Shown here in pieces: positions 53,980 to 64,000 of a DNA stretch of 64,000 nucleotides; positions within the stretch are counted from its first letter, which is position 1; each line of letters begins with the position of its first letter. Both the position numbers and the translations under genes were made by a program. Origin of the DNA: Erodium maritimum (Eukaryota > Streptophyta > Magnoliopsida > Geraniales > Geraniaceae); the NCBI GenBank assembly GCA_963921825.1, contig OY997594.1, positions 13,955,001 through 14,019,000 of the forward strand, written 5' to 3'. The notes under the pieces are model-generated. The model searched no databases. It saw only the letters and a list, made by a program, of their open reading frames with translations, and was not told the origin of the DNA.

Positions 53980-55140
53980 ATTTTTTTTCTTTTTAATCAA
54001 GGATGTTTTATAGAAACCCCTCTTGAAAAAAAGGAAGAGGTAGTCTGCCATTAGAAGACTCGAGAACTACTAGAAAACTGAGTCCAAAATAGGACCCCAA
54101 CAACAATTCAGAAATACTGTAACAATGCCTCAAAGGCAACTATAAAAAAGCATATGCAAAAGCACATAATAAAACAACGAGTCTATCGACGAGACACGTC
54201 CTGTTTGGATCGAATGGAGCTCCTGCAACAAACCATAGGATACCTGCGCCATTCTGTAGCAGTTACCTCAACCAACTCCCTCATCACCTCCTTCCCTACC
54301 TCTAAAGAGGCCGATTGTATTCTAAAAAAGAATATTTCCCATCATCGGTTGTTTCCCTTTAAAAACCAAACTATTTCGAGAAAGCCAAATCTCCTACATA
54401 ACCAAAGCACATAACAGGTTCCAAACTTTTCTGAATCTCTTGCACTCTAAAGCTATCCATATTGAAAGTAAAGAACATACATTTCCTGGGAACACCCCTT
54501 GCAATCCATACCAATCCAGAACCCCGACCCAAACCACTCAAACAAAATGGCACTAAAGGAGCAGATGCTCACTATGCTCAAAACTGAGCTCACAAAAGTG
54601 ACATCAACATCTCTGTATCGGTATAGGGACCCACCACCTTCAAGGAATAAGCTAGTCGGGATAGCCTAATGACAGTTGAGCCACACAAACGCCGCTACCT
54701 TTTGCGAGGTACCCGGAACCCAAATCACCTTTGCCCAAGCACACCTCTCCACCTTTGATTGAAGAAACTCATGCATCCGACCAAATGTAAAACCCTTTTC
54801 ACAAGACACACAAACAAAAGAATCCTCCGAACCCGGGATCAATCGAAAAGGCTCAAGGATGGCTTCCAACTCTCCCTTAAGTCGCAAGGTTCTACCTGTC
54901 GGTTCTCTACATAACCTTAACTACCAGGTACCTTCCTTCCAAGCTGCACCAACACTACCACCCTTATCCTCCGATATATGGAATAACCTGTGAAACATAT
55001 CCCGTAACGGGGTATCCCTTACCCACACATCCGACCAAAAGAGAACATGGGACCCGTCCCCCAAACTCCATCGGAGACCGAGATTGCCAAAAGAAAAGAC
55101 GTAAAGCTTCATCTTTTGACAAATCCTTGACATGAGCCAA
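53980..55140 (-). pseudogene. 5'-truncated LINE: reverse-transcriptase C-terminus and zf-RVT
   Basis: The minus strand shows LRWSLGDGSHVLFWSDVWV followed by RLFHISEDKGG (55133-54921), then the zf-RVT-type start VWVPGTSQKVAAFVW (54887-54666), then further decayed text to an A-rich tail at about 53980. These are the conserved last segments of plant L1-type ORF2. The reverse-transcriptase palm is absent, so the copy is 5'-truncated. Stops and frameshifts separate the blocks. Whether it belongs with the ORF1 of copy C cannot be told. Confidence 0.75.
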
Positions 55141-55214
55141 CCAAAAATTTATATCATCAATATCACCCCTCCCAAGATCCCAATCTGAGACCTCCCAACT
55201 AATTCTATTTTAAA

Positions 55215-55379
55215 GCTGATGGTATGTGTCACCATAAGAACATGTACGTCAAGAGGAGCATGAAGCAGGGAGAAGATTCATGTGTTGACAATGATGGATT
55301 GTGCTCCTGCCCCCTAAAATTGAGAGTGTTCCACATCAAGGGGAGCAGGTATGAGGATCATGCTTTGCAGAAGTACTGA
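55215..55379 (+). pseudogene. Exon-like coding island of unknown gene
   Basis: A 54-codon frame begins just after TATTTTAAAG and ends in TGA. It contains MKQGEDSCVDNDGLCSC and LRVFHIKGSRYEDHALQ. The text is information-rich, with four Cys and no low complexity, unlike every LINE frame nearby. It reads like the last exon of a host gene. I cannot name the family. No further exon is seen on either side: upstream is the truncated LINE and downstream is AT-rich sequence. It is therefore most likely a gene fragment left by rearrangement or capture. Confidence 0.4.
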
Positions 55380-55429
55380 CTGGATAATTAATTATGCTTT
55401 TGCTGAATTTGTTAAAGTCATATTTAAAA

Positions 55430-56095
55430 CACTGGCTACTAAATAAAATAAAAACAAAATACATAAAATAAATAAATAAATTAATTAAATAAAAGACACT
55501 AAATAAAACATGACTTTTAATTAAAAAAGAAATTAAATGAAAACCAAATAATACATTCTTTACTCATAATCAAAAAATAGATTTTGTAATTTATTGAAGT
55601 GTAGTTGAGGGTAATTTCATCATTTTAGCTGACGGGTTGAGCTATTTTTTTTTATATAACTAAACATATGTGTACGTATCAGTTTAAAAAAACTTTAGGG
55701 TATGTATATGTTAAACGCTACAAGTTTGGGTTAAGTATTTGTAATTTACCCTAAAAAATAAAACAAAGAAACGAATTAATCAAAAATATAAAAATAAAAT
55801 GAATTAACAATAAATAAATATTTATTTACTAAAAACTGAAAATATAATTAATAAATATAGAAAAATAAAGAATTACAAATATTTAAAAAAAATGCTAACT
55901 AATATAAATATTAAAACAAAATATAACTAATGTAAAATGATACTAGTTATATTTTAAACTAATACAAAATATAACAAATATTTTGAAAAAACGCTAACTA
56001 ATATAAACATATTTTTAACAAAATTGAATCATTAAAAAAAGTTCCGGATGATGCTCCCTATGGCGGAACTTTTTTTTGTTTTTTTTTTCAACTAT
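55430..56095. other. AT-rich spacer with a MITE right end
   Basis: Very AT-rich. The segment about 55610-55752 (TTTAGCTGACGGGTTGAGC through GTATTTGTAATTTACC) matches the right arm of the old MITE in 4CL intron 1. No matching left arm was found here. Confidence 0.55.
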
Positions 56096-58556
56096 AGAGT
56101 ATAGGAAAGTGACCAAAGTGAAAACGCTCTCCTAAATAAACCTCTTAGAGGTTCCTCTCGAAACCTAGAAAGGTTCTAACCGCCGCCGTCTTCATCCTCC
56201 CTCTTCGACCACTGTCGCCGGCCTTCCTCTGCCTCTCCACCGCAACAGGCTCCTCTCCAACCAGCGGCGCCCAGCCACGCCTGTCCGTCGCGCTCGTGAC
56301 TCGTCTCCGACCGTGGTGCCGGGACAGCCTTCGCCGCCACCAGATCTCCCTCACCTCCTCCGTGATCATTTCCGCTTCCCCGATGACGGATCTGCCTCCC
56401 CCTCGCCGTGTTGAGTCGGAAATGACCAACTCCGGCCAGATCCGCTCGCAGGCAGAGGTCGCCCGTGGCCTCGGGACCTCCGCACTGCACTAGGCTCGCA
56501 GCGCCATCGAGTTTCCGCCACTGTCTGCCCCGGCGTCTCCACCCCCTCGACAACAGCCACCCAAGACGACGGACCCGAAGGACAAGCCGGGCTCGTCCTC
56601 GACAGATCTGACGGCCCTCTCGGGCCTGACCTCGCCCACCGAGCCGCCCCAGATAGCCGGCGGTGTGACTGATCCGGCGGGACTCAGCCCGCCCTACCCC
56701 GGCCTGTCATCAACGCCGAGGGAGGTCTACCGGGACTTGATCACTCTCCTCCGGCCAGTCCAATCTTCGACGAATACCCACCGCCCTCCTTCGTCCGAGC
56801 GGGGACGGACTGCTACCCCCATCAACCCGAGGGTTGGCCGGCCATCAGGGACAGTTTTGGAGGCTCAGACACCTCGGATCTCCCCGATCCCGGACTGGGA
56901 AGACGAGGATGAGGAGCTGGTGGTCTCGGACGAGGGGATCCCTTTGTTTAACCCGGGATCGTATGAATTTTCCTTGGCAGCAAGAGTTGCAGGGGATGGA
57001 TCGCACAACCAGCACATCGTTTGCGGGATGATGTTGAAGAAATGGAAGGTTACGGGGATCCGAGTTGAATTCCTGACCCCCACCGTCACGGGTTATCACT
57101 ACCGTCTGCACGGACTATGGAAGATATCCGCCATAGGATCCCCTGGAGTTTTAAGCGCTTCCCTCTCCTCTTTGAACCGCTCCGGCGCTTCGATCGGCCG
57201 GAAGACATCAGTTTTAATCATGTGGAACTCGGGGTCAGGGCACTGAATGTCCCGGGAGGAGCGAGGAATTCTTACATTCGAGGCCTTCTGGCGGGCAGTA
57301 TAGGCACACAAATCCAATCGGCCCCTATCCCAACGGTCCGCCGGGAGGACATGCATCTCTAGATGCGAGTCCGTATGGAGCTGTCCTAGCCACTGCGACA
57401 GAGAACCAAAACCCGCTTCTCAGGTATTGATTCTTCCACTGTGATTGACCTACAATATGAGAGGGTGGTGGACTTTTTTCGCAGGTGTGGTATGTTGACA
57501 CATAGGCTACCGAACTGTCAGACGCTGCTCCAAGGGATTGGTCGGGAGGAGGTCCACTATGATAGGTCTATCCTGGTCCCCCGGGACTTGGATGTAGACC
57601 AGTTGATCCAAAGGGTCTGGGAGACACCTCCTCCAGCTTCACATCCGACGATCATCTACCTCCTGAGCGACCTCACTCTGAACCCTGTGATCCGTTCTAG
57701 GGAGATAACTATGGAGGCTGAGTCGTCCAATACAGGCAGTCCGAAGCCTGACCTTCTGGCTAAGGTTAACCCTGAAGGGTTGACCAATATCTTACAAGGG
57801 GATGGCCGTGGAGAACCCTACCCGCCTCCCAAGTCCACAAAGCCTGGCCTTCTGGCTAACATCCACTCTGCCGATGATCCCGCGACCGGAGCTCCTCCTG
57901 GATTCAATGCAATGATGAGGAAGGAAGAAGAGCCAGAGCCACGGGGCTACCCGACGGATCTTCAGGGGAGTCTAGGCAAAGGAGGCCCCAGCAGGGGCAA
58001 AGGGAAGAAGACCACCCTGAAGACCAGAAGTGGATCGCTGTATGCTCGCCCACCGAAGACCAAGAAGCGCAAGGGGGACCTGACTACCCACCAGCAGCCC
58101 TAGGAGCTGTTATTTCAGGGGGATGAACAAGCAGATGGAGCGGAGGTCCAGAGGCCTCTAATGGAGGAATGATCGGCCCCAGCAGGGGTGGGAGGCGTCG
58201 ACACCAGCCTATACCCACAGACCCGGGACAGCCAATGCTGGGAGGTCTCGGGCAGCCTGCACTATCAGCACCAGTCACTTTATTTTACTGCTATTTCTGT
58301 TATGTTTGTTGGGACTATGTTTTTTCTGTTGGTTTTGGACATTGCTTTATTTCCCCCCGTTATGTTGAAACGGCGGTAGGGGGTTATCTTGAGTTGTAGC
58401 CCACGAGTTCAAGTGGGCTAAAATTATGGGTCCATGAGCGCCAGGCTTGCTACGGTCAGCCCGGACAAACATCTGGAACCCGAGGCGGTCACGCCTCATC
58501 TTGTCTTATTGCCAGTTGGCATTAATGAAATATCCGGTTACCCGTTTCAAAAAAAG
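56096..58556 (+). mobile_element. ORF1-only LINE (half-LINE), plus strand
   Basis: GC-rich 5' leader from about 56100, ORF1 remains from about 56665 to 58103, a roughly 450-bp 3' UTR and the tail TTACCCGTTTC plus seven A at 58550-58556. The same tail ends the 884-bp retroposon at 46137. No endonuclease or reverse-transcriptase sequence lies between ORF1 and the tail, so the copy is not a simple 5' truncation. TSDs were not identified. Confidence 0.65.
56665..58103 (+). pseudogene. LINE ORF1 with DUF4283-type region and damaged zinc knuckle
   Basis: The first frame (56665-57246) is proline-rich and then acidic (DEDEELVVSDEG). The reading then shifts to 57117-57362, with PWSFKRFPLLFEPLRRFDRP and NHVELGVRALNVP, typical of the DUF4283 region of plant LINE ORF1. 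After a stop at 57360-57362 a third stretch (57441-58103) holds VVDFFRRCGMLTHRLPNC, a zinc knuckle that has lost its first Cys, and a basic lysine-rich C-terminus (KTKKRKGDL). At least one frameshift and two stops break it. Confidence 0.7.
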
Positions 58557-58559
58557 GTT

Positions 58560-59562
58560 AGGATTTTTCCTGCACCTCTAGCGCAGGTGGTTGCTCTTCC
58601 TCAGGGTCGCCTCCTTGTCTCCCGGTCCCGATCCGGTCATCCTACTCCGCCGCCATGGTGTCGTCCTCCCTTCTCTCCAACCACTGTAGCAGCTCTTCTT
58701 TCAGTGGTTGTCTCGCCTACTCTACCATTTCTTCACGCCCCCACCACCATTACAATAACCACTATCGCCGCTACCCCGTTCCTCCCCACAACCGATCCCC
58801 ATCTTCGAGCAGCCTCCGCCGTCTTCTGATCAACCCTTTTCATCTTTGATACCGCCGCCCCCGTCTCTACACCCGTCTCTGAAACCCCCTCTGGACCCGC
58901 CGTTGTCTCTGAAGCCACTGCTAGCGCGTCTATCCCCCTGGCCTCCACCATGGAGACGTAACCCTAAGAGCCGTGCCTCCCAATAGAGGACTAGCCAGAG
59001 TACGATCCTGGCAAATTTGGGCCAGCGAAATAGGATTTGGAGGAAGGAGGACGGGGTGATAATTTCTTGGGGAAGAAGCAACCAAGGATCGTTGCGTGAA
59101 CCGTTCGAGTCTTGGTTTAAAGACCGTGGTTGGGGAACTATCGCTGCTACCGTCCAGTAAGTCTTTGTAGGCTCGGTGCCTACTGAACCAACCGTCAAGC
59201 CACCTGAAGCCGTCGACGTCCCTACAGCCGCCACCATGCCTACTGAACAGGAAATCGAGATTTTCCCTAGGGAGGGGAGCATCAAGGACTGGCCCTATGA
59301 GGGGTCCCTAGACGATGCTTTGCCTCCCACCATCACCATTACTGTCGAGGTCTCTGATCTCCGGTACCCCGTTCTCCCACCCATATTCTGTCCTTGCCCA
59401 TGGGGCATCAATTCAAAACCGTCGAGGACGGTTCTACTGTGAAAAGAATAACGTACATTCTTAAATATTCTTTCCCTGTTCTTTGTGGTCAGAGAGTCTC
59501 TTATGCACTTTATTGTCATTACACAATTTGATTAATGAAATTTGTACCTTTCGCTCAAAAAA
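58560..59562 (+). mobile_element. Short LINE derivative, plus strand, TTTCGCTC tail
   Basis: A pyrimidine-rich 5' part (58600-58930) is followed by a frame at 59176-59442 that contains EGSLDDALPPTITITVEV. This is the family-2 block also found at 22.3, 26.6 and 60.9 kb. The 3' end is TTTCGCTC plus A-run at 59549-59562. It has no ORF2, and at about 1 kb it is an internally deleted copy. Confidence 0.55.
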
Positions 59563-60726
59563 TAAATATAAACTGATTTTTTTTTGTAGGCCACGCGTCA
59601 CACATGGAGACATCCCCGGCGAGGCGTGAACCCGCAAGGCATGAAGCAGATATCTGGTTCGTGCTTCTGCCCCCCCCTCGCGAGGCAACTGCTCTTTTTT
59701 TTTTATCAGCAAGACAAATTTAAATTACCGGCTCTTTGAAGTGAAGAGCGCTGCCCCGTGCTCCGTGCCCAAATCACCCCACATCGGTGGAACCCTGAAC
59801 CCCGAACCACGAGGCATTTGCTCCTGTCCCCCTCTTCACCCCGCATGGATGTGTGTGCTCTAAGATACTTGGTCATTGCAAGTAATATCAATAGAATCAA
59901 TGAGTCCGGGATGAAAAATCTTGACTAAACACCTCTGTATGTACTTTAGTTCCTTGAAGAACTTCTTACAGAACCATGATTGATATGTTACAGATCAAAT
60001 CATTTCTTGTATCAAGATTTGTATATATGATTAAGTATTTCAAATTAGGGTAATTGCCTGATTTCTGTTGTCTGTTTGACGATTCCATTTTTGATCTGTT
60101 TGGTTCCTAAGAAAGTTGGGGAAAACAAAAATGCATGGTCTAGGTCAGGGTCTATTTGGATATATACCACTTCACATCTCAAGGTTCCACTTAGTGCTAA
60201 GAAGCATCAAGATTGCCCAGAATCCACTACTAAACTTAGATTAGTAGAAGAGCATGTTTTTGTATATCGTTTTGCTGATTAAAAAAAACTTCCATTAGTA
60301 AAAGATTTCAAAATCAGTTGGATTTGAAAGACCACTGACCCAACCTTTCTTTTTTAGCTATCAAGTGTCAATTTTCTATTTGTCCGTGACTCATATTGAA
60401 AAATCATCCTTATTATTTGTGAAATGTAGTTCATAATGTGTGATGAGAATTTTAAACAGTGATGTGCAAATGCTGAGCTAAAGAGGACAAACACTAATGC
60501 TAGTTCTTTTCTTGTTTTGTTGTTGCCTTTTGTGAATGGAATAGTGGGTTTTGTGGCTAGCTAGGTTGGTTCACAAGTAAAGATGCTCTGATTAACGTTT
60601 TGATTTAGACCTCAATTAAGATTCCTGAATGACCGTTACTGGGTATTTGTGTGGATCAGGTAGACCTTTTTGACTGGTTGAAAGTCTTGGGACTATATCT
60701 CATCTTATCCACTTCCTAAGTTGACA
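59563..60726. other. Retroposon tail and gene-intron-like spacer
   Basis: A minus-strand tail (GTCTTGCTGATA plus A-run, about 59695-59708) belongs to a short unassigned retroposon reaching perhaps 59880. The following 59900-60700 is AT/T-rich with a CTGTTTGGTTCCTAAGAAAG word of the type common in plant introns. No exon could be recognised. Confidence 0.35.
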
Positions 60727-60730
60727 TGAG

Positions 60731-61870
60731 TTTTTTGAGCGAAAGTTGCAATTTTATAAATCGTTATATCAAAACATCGATGTGCGTCAGGGAACATGCT
60801 CCCATGCCACTAAGGTCAGATCGAGAGCAACGACTCACTGACCTTTTTCAACAAGAACCGTTATAGACAGTATTTGAACGCCATATAGACAAGGACAGAA
60901 TACGAAAAGGGGGAAGGGGGTACCAGAAATCCTGAAAGATCTCAACAGTGGTGATGGTGGGAGGCAAAACATTTTCATGGGACTCCTCCCTGGGCCATTC
61001 CCTGATGCTCAGTTGGCCTCTCATTCCTCCTGGCGAGACTGCTTCCCTGCCCTTACCTAATCCTCCTGAGGAACTCCAGCTGCTGATCTCTTGAGCGCTC
61101 CAGTACTCTCTCCAACTACAAAGCTATCAAGGATCGAATATTGTGCCCGAAACGACACCGTGGTGACGATGAAGGAAGCCGAACACCCAACCACGTCCCT
61201 AACCACCCCCGTACCCGGAGTCCGAAAAGAAGCCGGAGGCGAGAGAAAGAGGGTGGCGTGGCCCGTCGAACCCCTCGGAGGCCCTGGCGAAGACGCAATC
61301 CTAGCCATCGGGCCGCCTGGAATAGGAACCAGAGCAAGGTCATGGTACACCCGACGCTCGGCGATTTAGGGTTTGGAGGAAGAGGGACGAAGCCGTTGCT
61401 TGGGAAGGAAGTAACCAGGGCCACCACAAGAATCCACCCCGCATCGGTTCCACGATCGAAGGGAGAGGAGACCTTCCTGAGGAGCCAAAAGCCACGGCCG
61501 ACATCATTATTGGTGGAGAAAGTGAAGGAGGTCGAACCTGTGGTGTGGTCGTCCTCCATCGGTGGTTCTCATCCTCTGCACCAGACACGATCTGCAAGGA
61601 ACAAGACCACACGAGGGGGCATCATTGATAGCCACAGTAGCACCATGCACATAAGGAGGCACGACATGGGTCATGTCGACGGCGGGGACATGGAAAAGCG
61701 CCATAGCTAGCGGCGGCGCAGTGGATAACGACAGCTCGAGAGGAACCCTAGCAAAGAAAACTCTCGCAGGATCCAGAAGGAATGTGCAGAGGAGAGGGTT
61801 GATAGAGAAGAGAAGAAGAACCATGACATAAGTCATGACAATTGCCATACCCATAACCATGGTATTGCTT
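60731..61870 (-). mobile_element. Short LINE derivative, minus strand, ORF1 start joined to the 3' end
   Basis: The 5' part on the minus strand encodes MALFHVPAVDMTHVVPPYVH, comparable to the ORF1 start of copies B and D (MEAPIPAVDVIV). The rest is family-2 text ending in TTTCGCTC plus A-run (60731-60744). It has no zinc knuckle and no ORF2. It is about 1.1 kb and looks internally deleted yet still tailed, i.e. non-autonomous. Confidence 0.55.
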
Positions 61871-62410
61871 ACGACGCCGGAGCTTTCAATACCCTAGGTT
61901 ATTAGTTAATGTAATATATTGATGTGAGCTTTTTGATTCGATTATTTCAAATATAAAATCAAATTAAGATTCTTTTTCTTTTTATCAAAATACCTAGTTT
62001 AAAGATAGTGTGGATGAACAAATTTGTTCGAGAAATTAAAAGAAAGAACTCCATGTCACCTCGTTGTACTAAAGTCAAACATCAAATCATAACCCACATA
62101 TATGAAACGTATTAGATAGTAACAGTTTTTACCTTATTAATTCTTAAAAAGTATCAAAATCTGTTAAGTGTGACTAACGTCATGAAATACCAGTCAAATG
62201 CTTGTCACATGCTCTAAAACTTTCCTAAAATGGAAACCTCAACTTTTCGTTTATTCTCAAATCATAACGTAGACCTTTCGTTTGTTCTTAAATCATAACG
62301 TAAACCTTTTTGTTATTCTCAAATCATAACTCTGAACTATCAACTTTTCATGTTACTCACTATACGTCCGTTAAACTTTAGGATGAAAAATGCGATCAAC
62401 GTTACTACAT
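61871..62410. other. AT-rich spacer with a 32-bp tandem repeat
   Basis: No gene. Three imperfect units of about 32 bp, built on ATTCTCAAATCATAACGTA, occupy 62242-62335. Confidence 0.6.
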
Positions 62411-62668
62411 GACTATTTACGTATTTTTGTGGTTCGCAGGACGCGGGACGACCCGCTGTAGCATGTCATATTTGCGGCCCGCGAACCGCAAAAATGCGGT
62501 TCGGTCCGCGCCCCGGAAACATGGGCCGCGGGCCGTTCCACATGGGTCGCCGCCTCTGCCAATCACCACTTGACATGTGGCAATTATAAAAAAATTCGAC
62601 TGTTGCCAACGGTCGAAAGTCAAGGGTAATATATATATTTTTATTCATAAACCCCTAAATTCTAACCC

Positions 62669-62676
62669 TATAAATA
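62669..62676 (+). promoter_or_regulatory. TATA box before the micro-ORF
   Basis: TATAAATA about 93 bp upstream of the ATG at 62769, followed by a C/T-rich leader with no intervening ATG. Confidence 0.55.
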
Positions 62677-62768
62677 CCCTCCCCACCTCATTTTCGTTTC
62701 ACACCAACACTTCTACAACTTCTCTACACTCTTTTGTACCAAATTTCTCTCCTCAAACTCGCTTCAAA

Positions 62769-62972
62769 ATGTCTGTCGATGACGGTCCATCATATGAGGA
62801 GTTGGCAGCGCAAATGCTTTTAGTTGAAGAACGACTCCGTCGAAGGATTGAGAGAGACATACAGAGAATAATGCCAAGGATCAGCGCTGTGAGGGAGAGG
62901 ATCGAACGTGGGATCGAAAAACTCCGGCGAAGGGTTGAGAGAGAGCTATTCAATAATCACCCCGACATTTAA
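62769..62972 (+). CDS. 67-aa charged helical micro-protein, function unknown
   Basis: The frame starts at the ATG 62769-62771, the first ATG after a well-placed TATA box and CT-rich leader. It encodes MSVDDGPSYEELAAQMLLVE followed by an Arg/Glu-rich run with heptad-like spacing (ERLRRRIERDI, ERIERGIEKLRRRVEREL). It is thus probably a single amphipathic helix or coiled coil. Longer in-frame sequence upstream (from 62577) passes through the promoter and is not used. I recognise no family. The flanking GC-rich palindromic words suggest it belongs to a DNA transposon, perhaps a degenerate accessory ORF. Confidence 0.4.
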   Translation: MSVDDGPSYEELAAQMLLVEERLRRRIERDIQRIMPRISAVRERIERGIEKLRRRVERELFNNHPDI

Positions 62973-63149
62973 TAACATGCTTTAGCGCCTAATAAGGATC
63001 TTAATGCAACAAATATACATAATTAATAACTACAACTTATTTTTTACACCCTAAATTAGGAAAATACTGTGATAAGAAGCTAAGAACAGAATACAATGGG
63101 TAGTTGGTTTCTTAATTGTGATCGGTAAAAAAAAAGTAAGGTGCGTGTG

Positions 63150-64000
63150 CTCAATAACTCTCTCGCAAGTCAAGATCTCTTCCTTACCGAGGTAACCCTA
63201 GCCCCATCTATGGAACCCCTTACTCCTATCGCCGACATGACCATTGCCTATACCGTCGGTCTTGTCCCATCGCAGTCCAACGTGGTGCAACACAAGACAC
63301 TTGTGTCATCACAACGCTCCTCCTTGGAGGTTGTGTCCCCTATTACGACGAGAAGGAACCAGAAGACAAAGAAGTCTTTGGCTTTGGTCCATTGCTCTTC
63401 TTCTCCCCCTCTAACGTCTTTAGCGACCACGACATTCTCTTTGGGATCATATGAACCGTTGGTCAAACCAAGGCAAGGTCCACCCATCAAGCCTAAAACC
63501 CTAACTTCTATCCCACACTATGTTAGGGTTTTGACGCCTCCACCACTTTCGCCCAAACCTGACGGCCCGACTCCATCATTGCCTCTGGAGATGGCCTCAG
63601 CTCCTCAACTGCTATTGGAACCTAAGTTCCCTAGCACGCTGCAATCGATAGTGACCCCTACTGTGTCTCCATAACCTCCTCTGGTCCATGATCCTCTTCG
63701 AGGCAGGGCTCCCATGACCGGTCTAGAGAGGGATGACTCGGGTGTTTTAGTGATCCCGACGTTGCCCTCTCTTCCGCCGAGGATGGTACACCGGTGCAGG
63801 TTTTTCAAATCAAAGGAGGTCGGCTCCACCTCGAAGACCCCAGTGCTTCCATCCGTGGAGTCTCACTTGTCCAAGATAAAGGATGAGCTCTCGGCTTGCT
63901 CCTTAGAGGAGGATGACGAGGTGGAGGTAGAGGTGCTGTATGCGCCGGTGAGCCACTTTATCTTGGCTTTGCAGCAGTTTTCCATGCTAGGCAAACTATG
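63150..64000 (+). pseudogene. LINE ORF1 copy D, 5' part, cut by the right window edge
   Basis: The leader ACTCTCTCGCAAGTCAAGAT (about 63156) matches the 5' end of copy C. ORF1 starts MEPLTPIADMTIAYTVG at 63211 and stays open to a stop at 63672-63674. Beyond that stop the frame continues (RDDSGVLVIPTLPSLPP) into an acidic run and the DUF4283-type start SHFILALQQFSMLGKL at the window edge. It is the least damaged of the family-1 ORF1 copies here, with a single stop seen. Whether a knuckle, ORF2 or tail follows lies outside the window. Confidence 0.7.

Larger units (their letters stand above)
62411..63000 (+). mobile_element. Probable DNA-transposon 5' region with promoter and micro-ORF
   Basis: CGCGGGACGACCCGC, GCGGCCCGCGAACCGC and GGGCCGCGGGCCG words at 62440-62540 resemble the GC-rich subterminal inverted repeats of plant hAT-like elements. 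A TATA box and a short ORF follow. No transposase domain follows and no right terminus is seen, so this is a tentative call. Confidence 0.4.

Noticed and set aside
56145-56640. Arg/Gly-rich ORFs on the minus strand
   Set aside because: They are shadows of the GC-rich 5' leader of the half-LINE.
60076-60282. 68-aa plus-strand ORF with a gene-like look
   Set aside because: The surrounding sequence resembles plant intron or UTR sequence, and no adjacent exon or motif supports coding.
1-64000. tRNA, rRNA, snRNA or microRNA genes
   Set aside because: No cloverleaf-type boxes, rRNA blocks or clear miRNA precursor were recognised by eye. A tRNAscan and small-RNA mapping would be needed to exclude them.

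Overview
This window is nuclear DNA from a flowering plant, very probably a eudicot. Two multi-exon host genes with plant intron borders are flanked by dense layers of retroposons, solo LTRs and DNA transposons. I saw no prokaryotic operons, rRNA or tRNA. The species cannot be fixed from the sequence.

Host genes. (1) 3072-3554, minus: an intronless small protein with three predicted membrane segments and unknown function. (2) 9990-14150, minus: a complete five-exon 4-coumarate:CoA ligase (539 aa, class I-like). Its 2.2-kb first intron carries nested MITEs, and its promoter has AC-type MYB sites. (3) 14793-18594, minus: a complete eleven-exon BIM1-type bHLH factor (555 aa), including a GC-AG intron. 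Genes 2 and 3 are head to tail, with about 640 bp between the BIM1-like stop and the 4CL start.

Layout. 1-1649 is the end of a long LTR of the TGTCACGCCCC family. 4.5-6.8 kb holds two opposed LINE fragments. 7333-9727 is a PIF/Harbinger-type element with a TAA target duplication, two Myb/SANT-like ORFs and no transposase. 9.9-19.2 kb is the gene island. 19.4-22.1 kb is an ORF1-only LINE encoding an RRM protein. 22.1-29.7 kb is degenerate LINE-like and retroposon sequence. 30297-34081 is a retroposon with target duplications, split by a solo LTR. 34644-37800 is a long LTR-like unit with 58-bp tandem repeats. 38.1-39.3 kb is a LINE ORF1 copy. 40.4-47 kb contains a hAT-type MITE, tandem repeats and an 884-bp retroposon with a signal-peptide-like ORF. 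About 47.4-53.95 kb is one LINE ORF1 copy cut into four pieces by three solo LTRs. 54-55.2 kb is LINE reverse-transcriptase remains. 56.1-58.56 kb is another ORF1-only LINE. 58.6-64 kb holds further LINE pieces and a small promoter-bearing micro-ORF, and ends inside a fresh ORF1 copy.

Biology. 4CL activates hydroxycinnamates for lignin and flavonoid synthesis. BIM1-type proteins partner BES1/BZR1 in brassinosteroid-responsive transcription. The rest is transposon archaeology: LTR families reduced to solo LTRs, LINEs represented mostly by ORF1, and DNA elements known only as non-autonomous derivatives. No clearly new functional system is proven. The best novelty candidates are the ORF1-only LINEs, the transposase-less two-Myb Harbinger element, the 884-bp retroposon ORF, and the exon-like island at 55215-55379.
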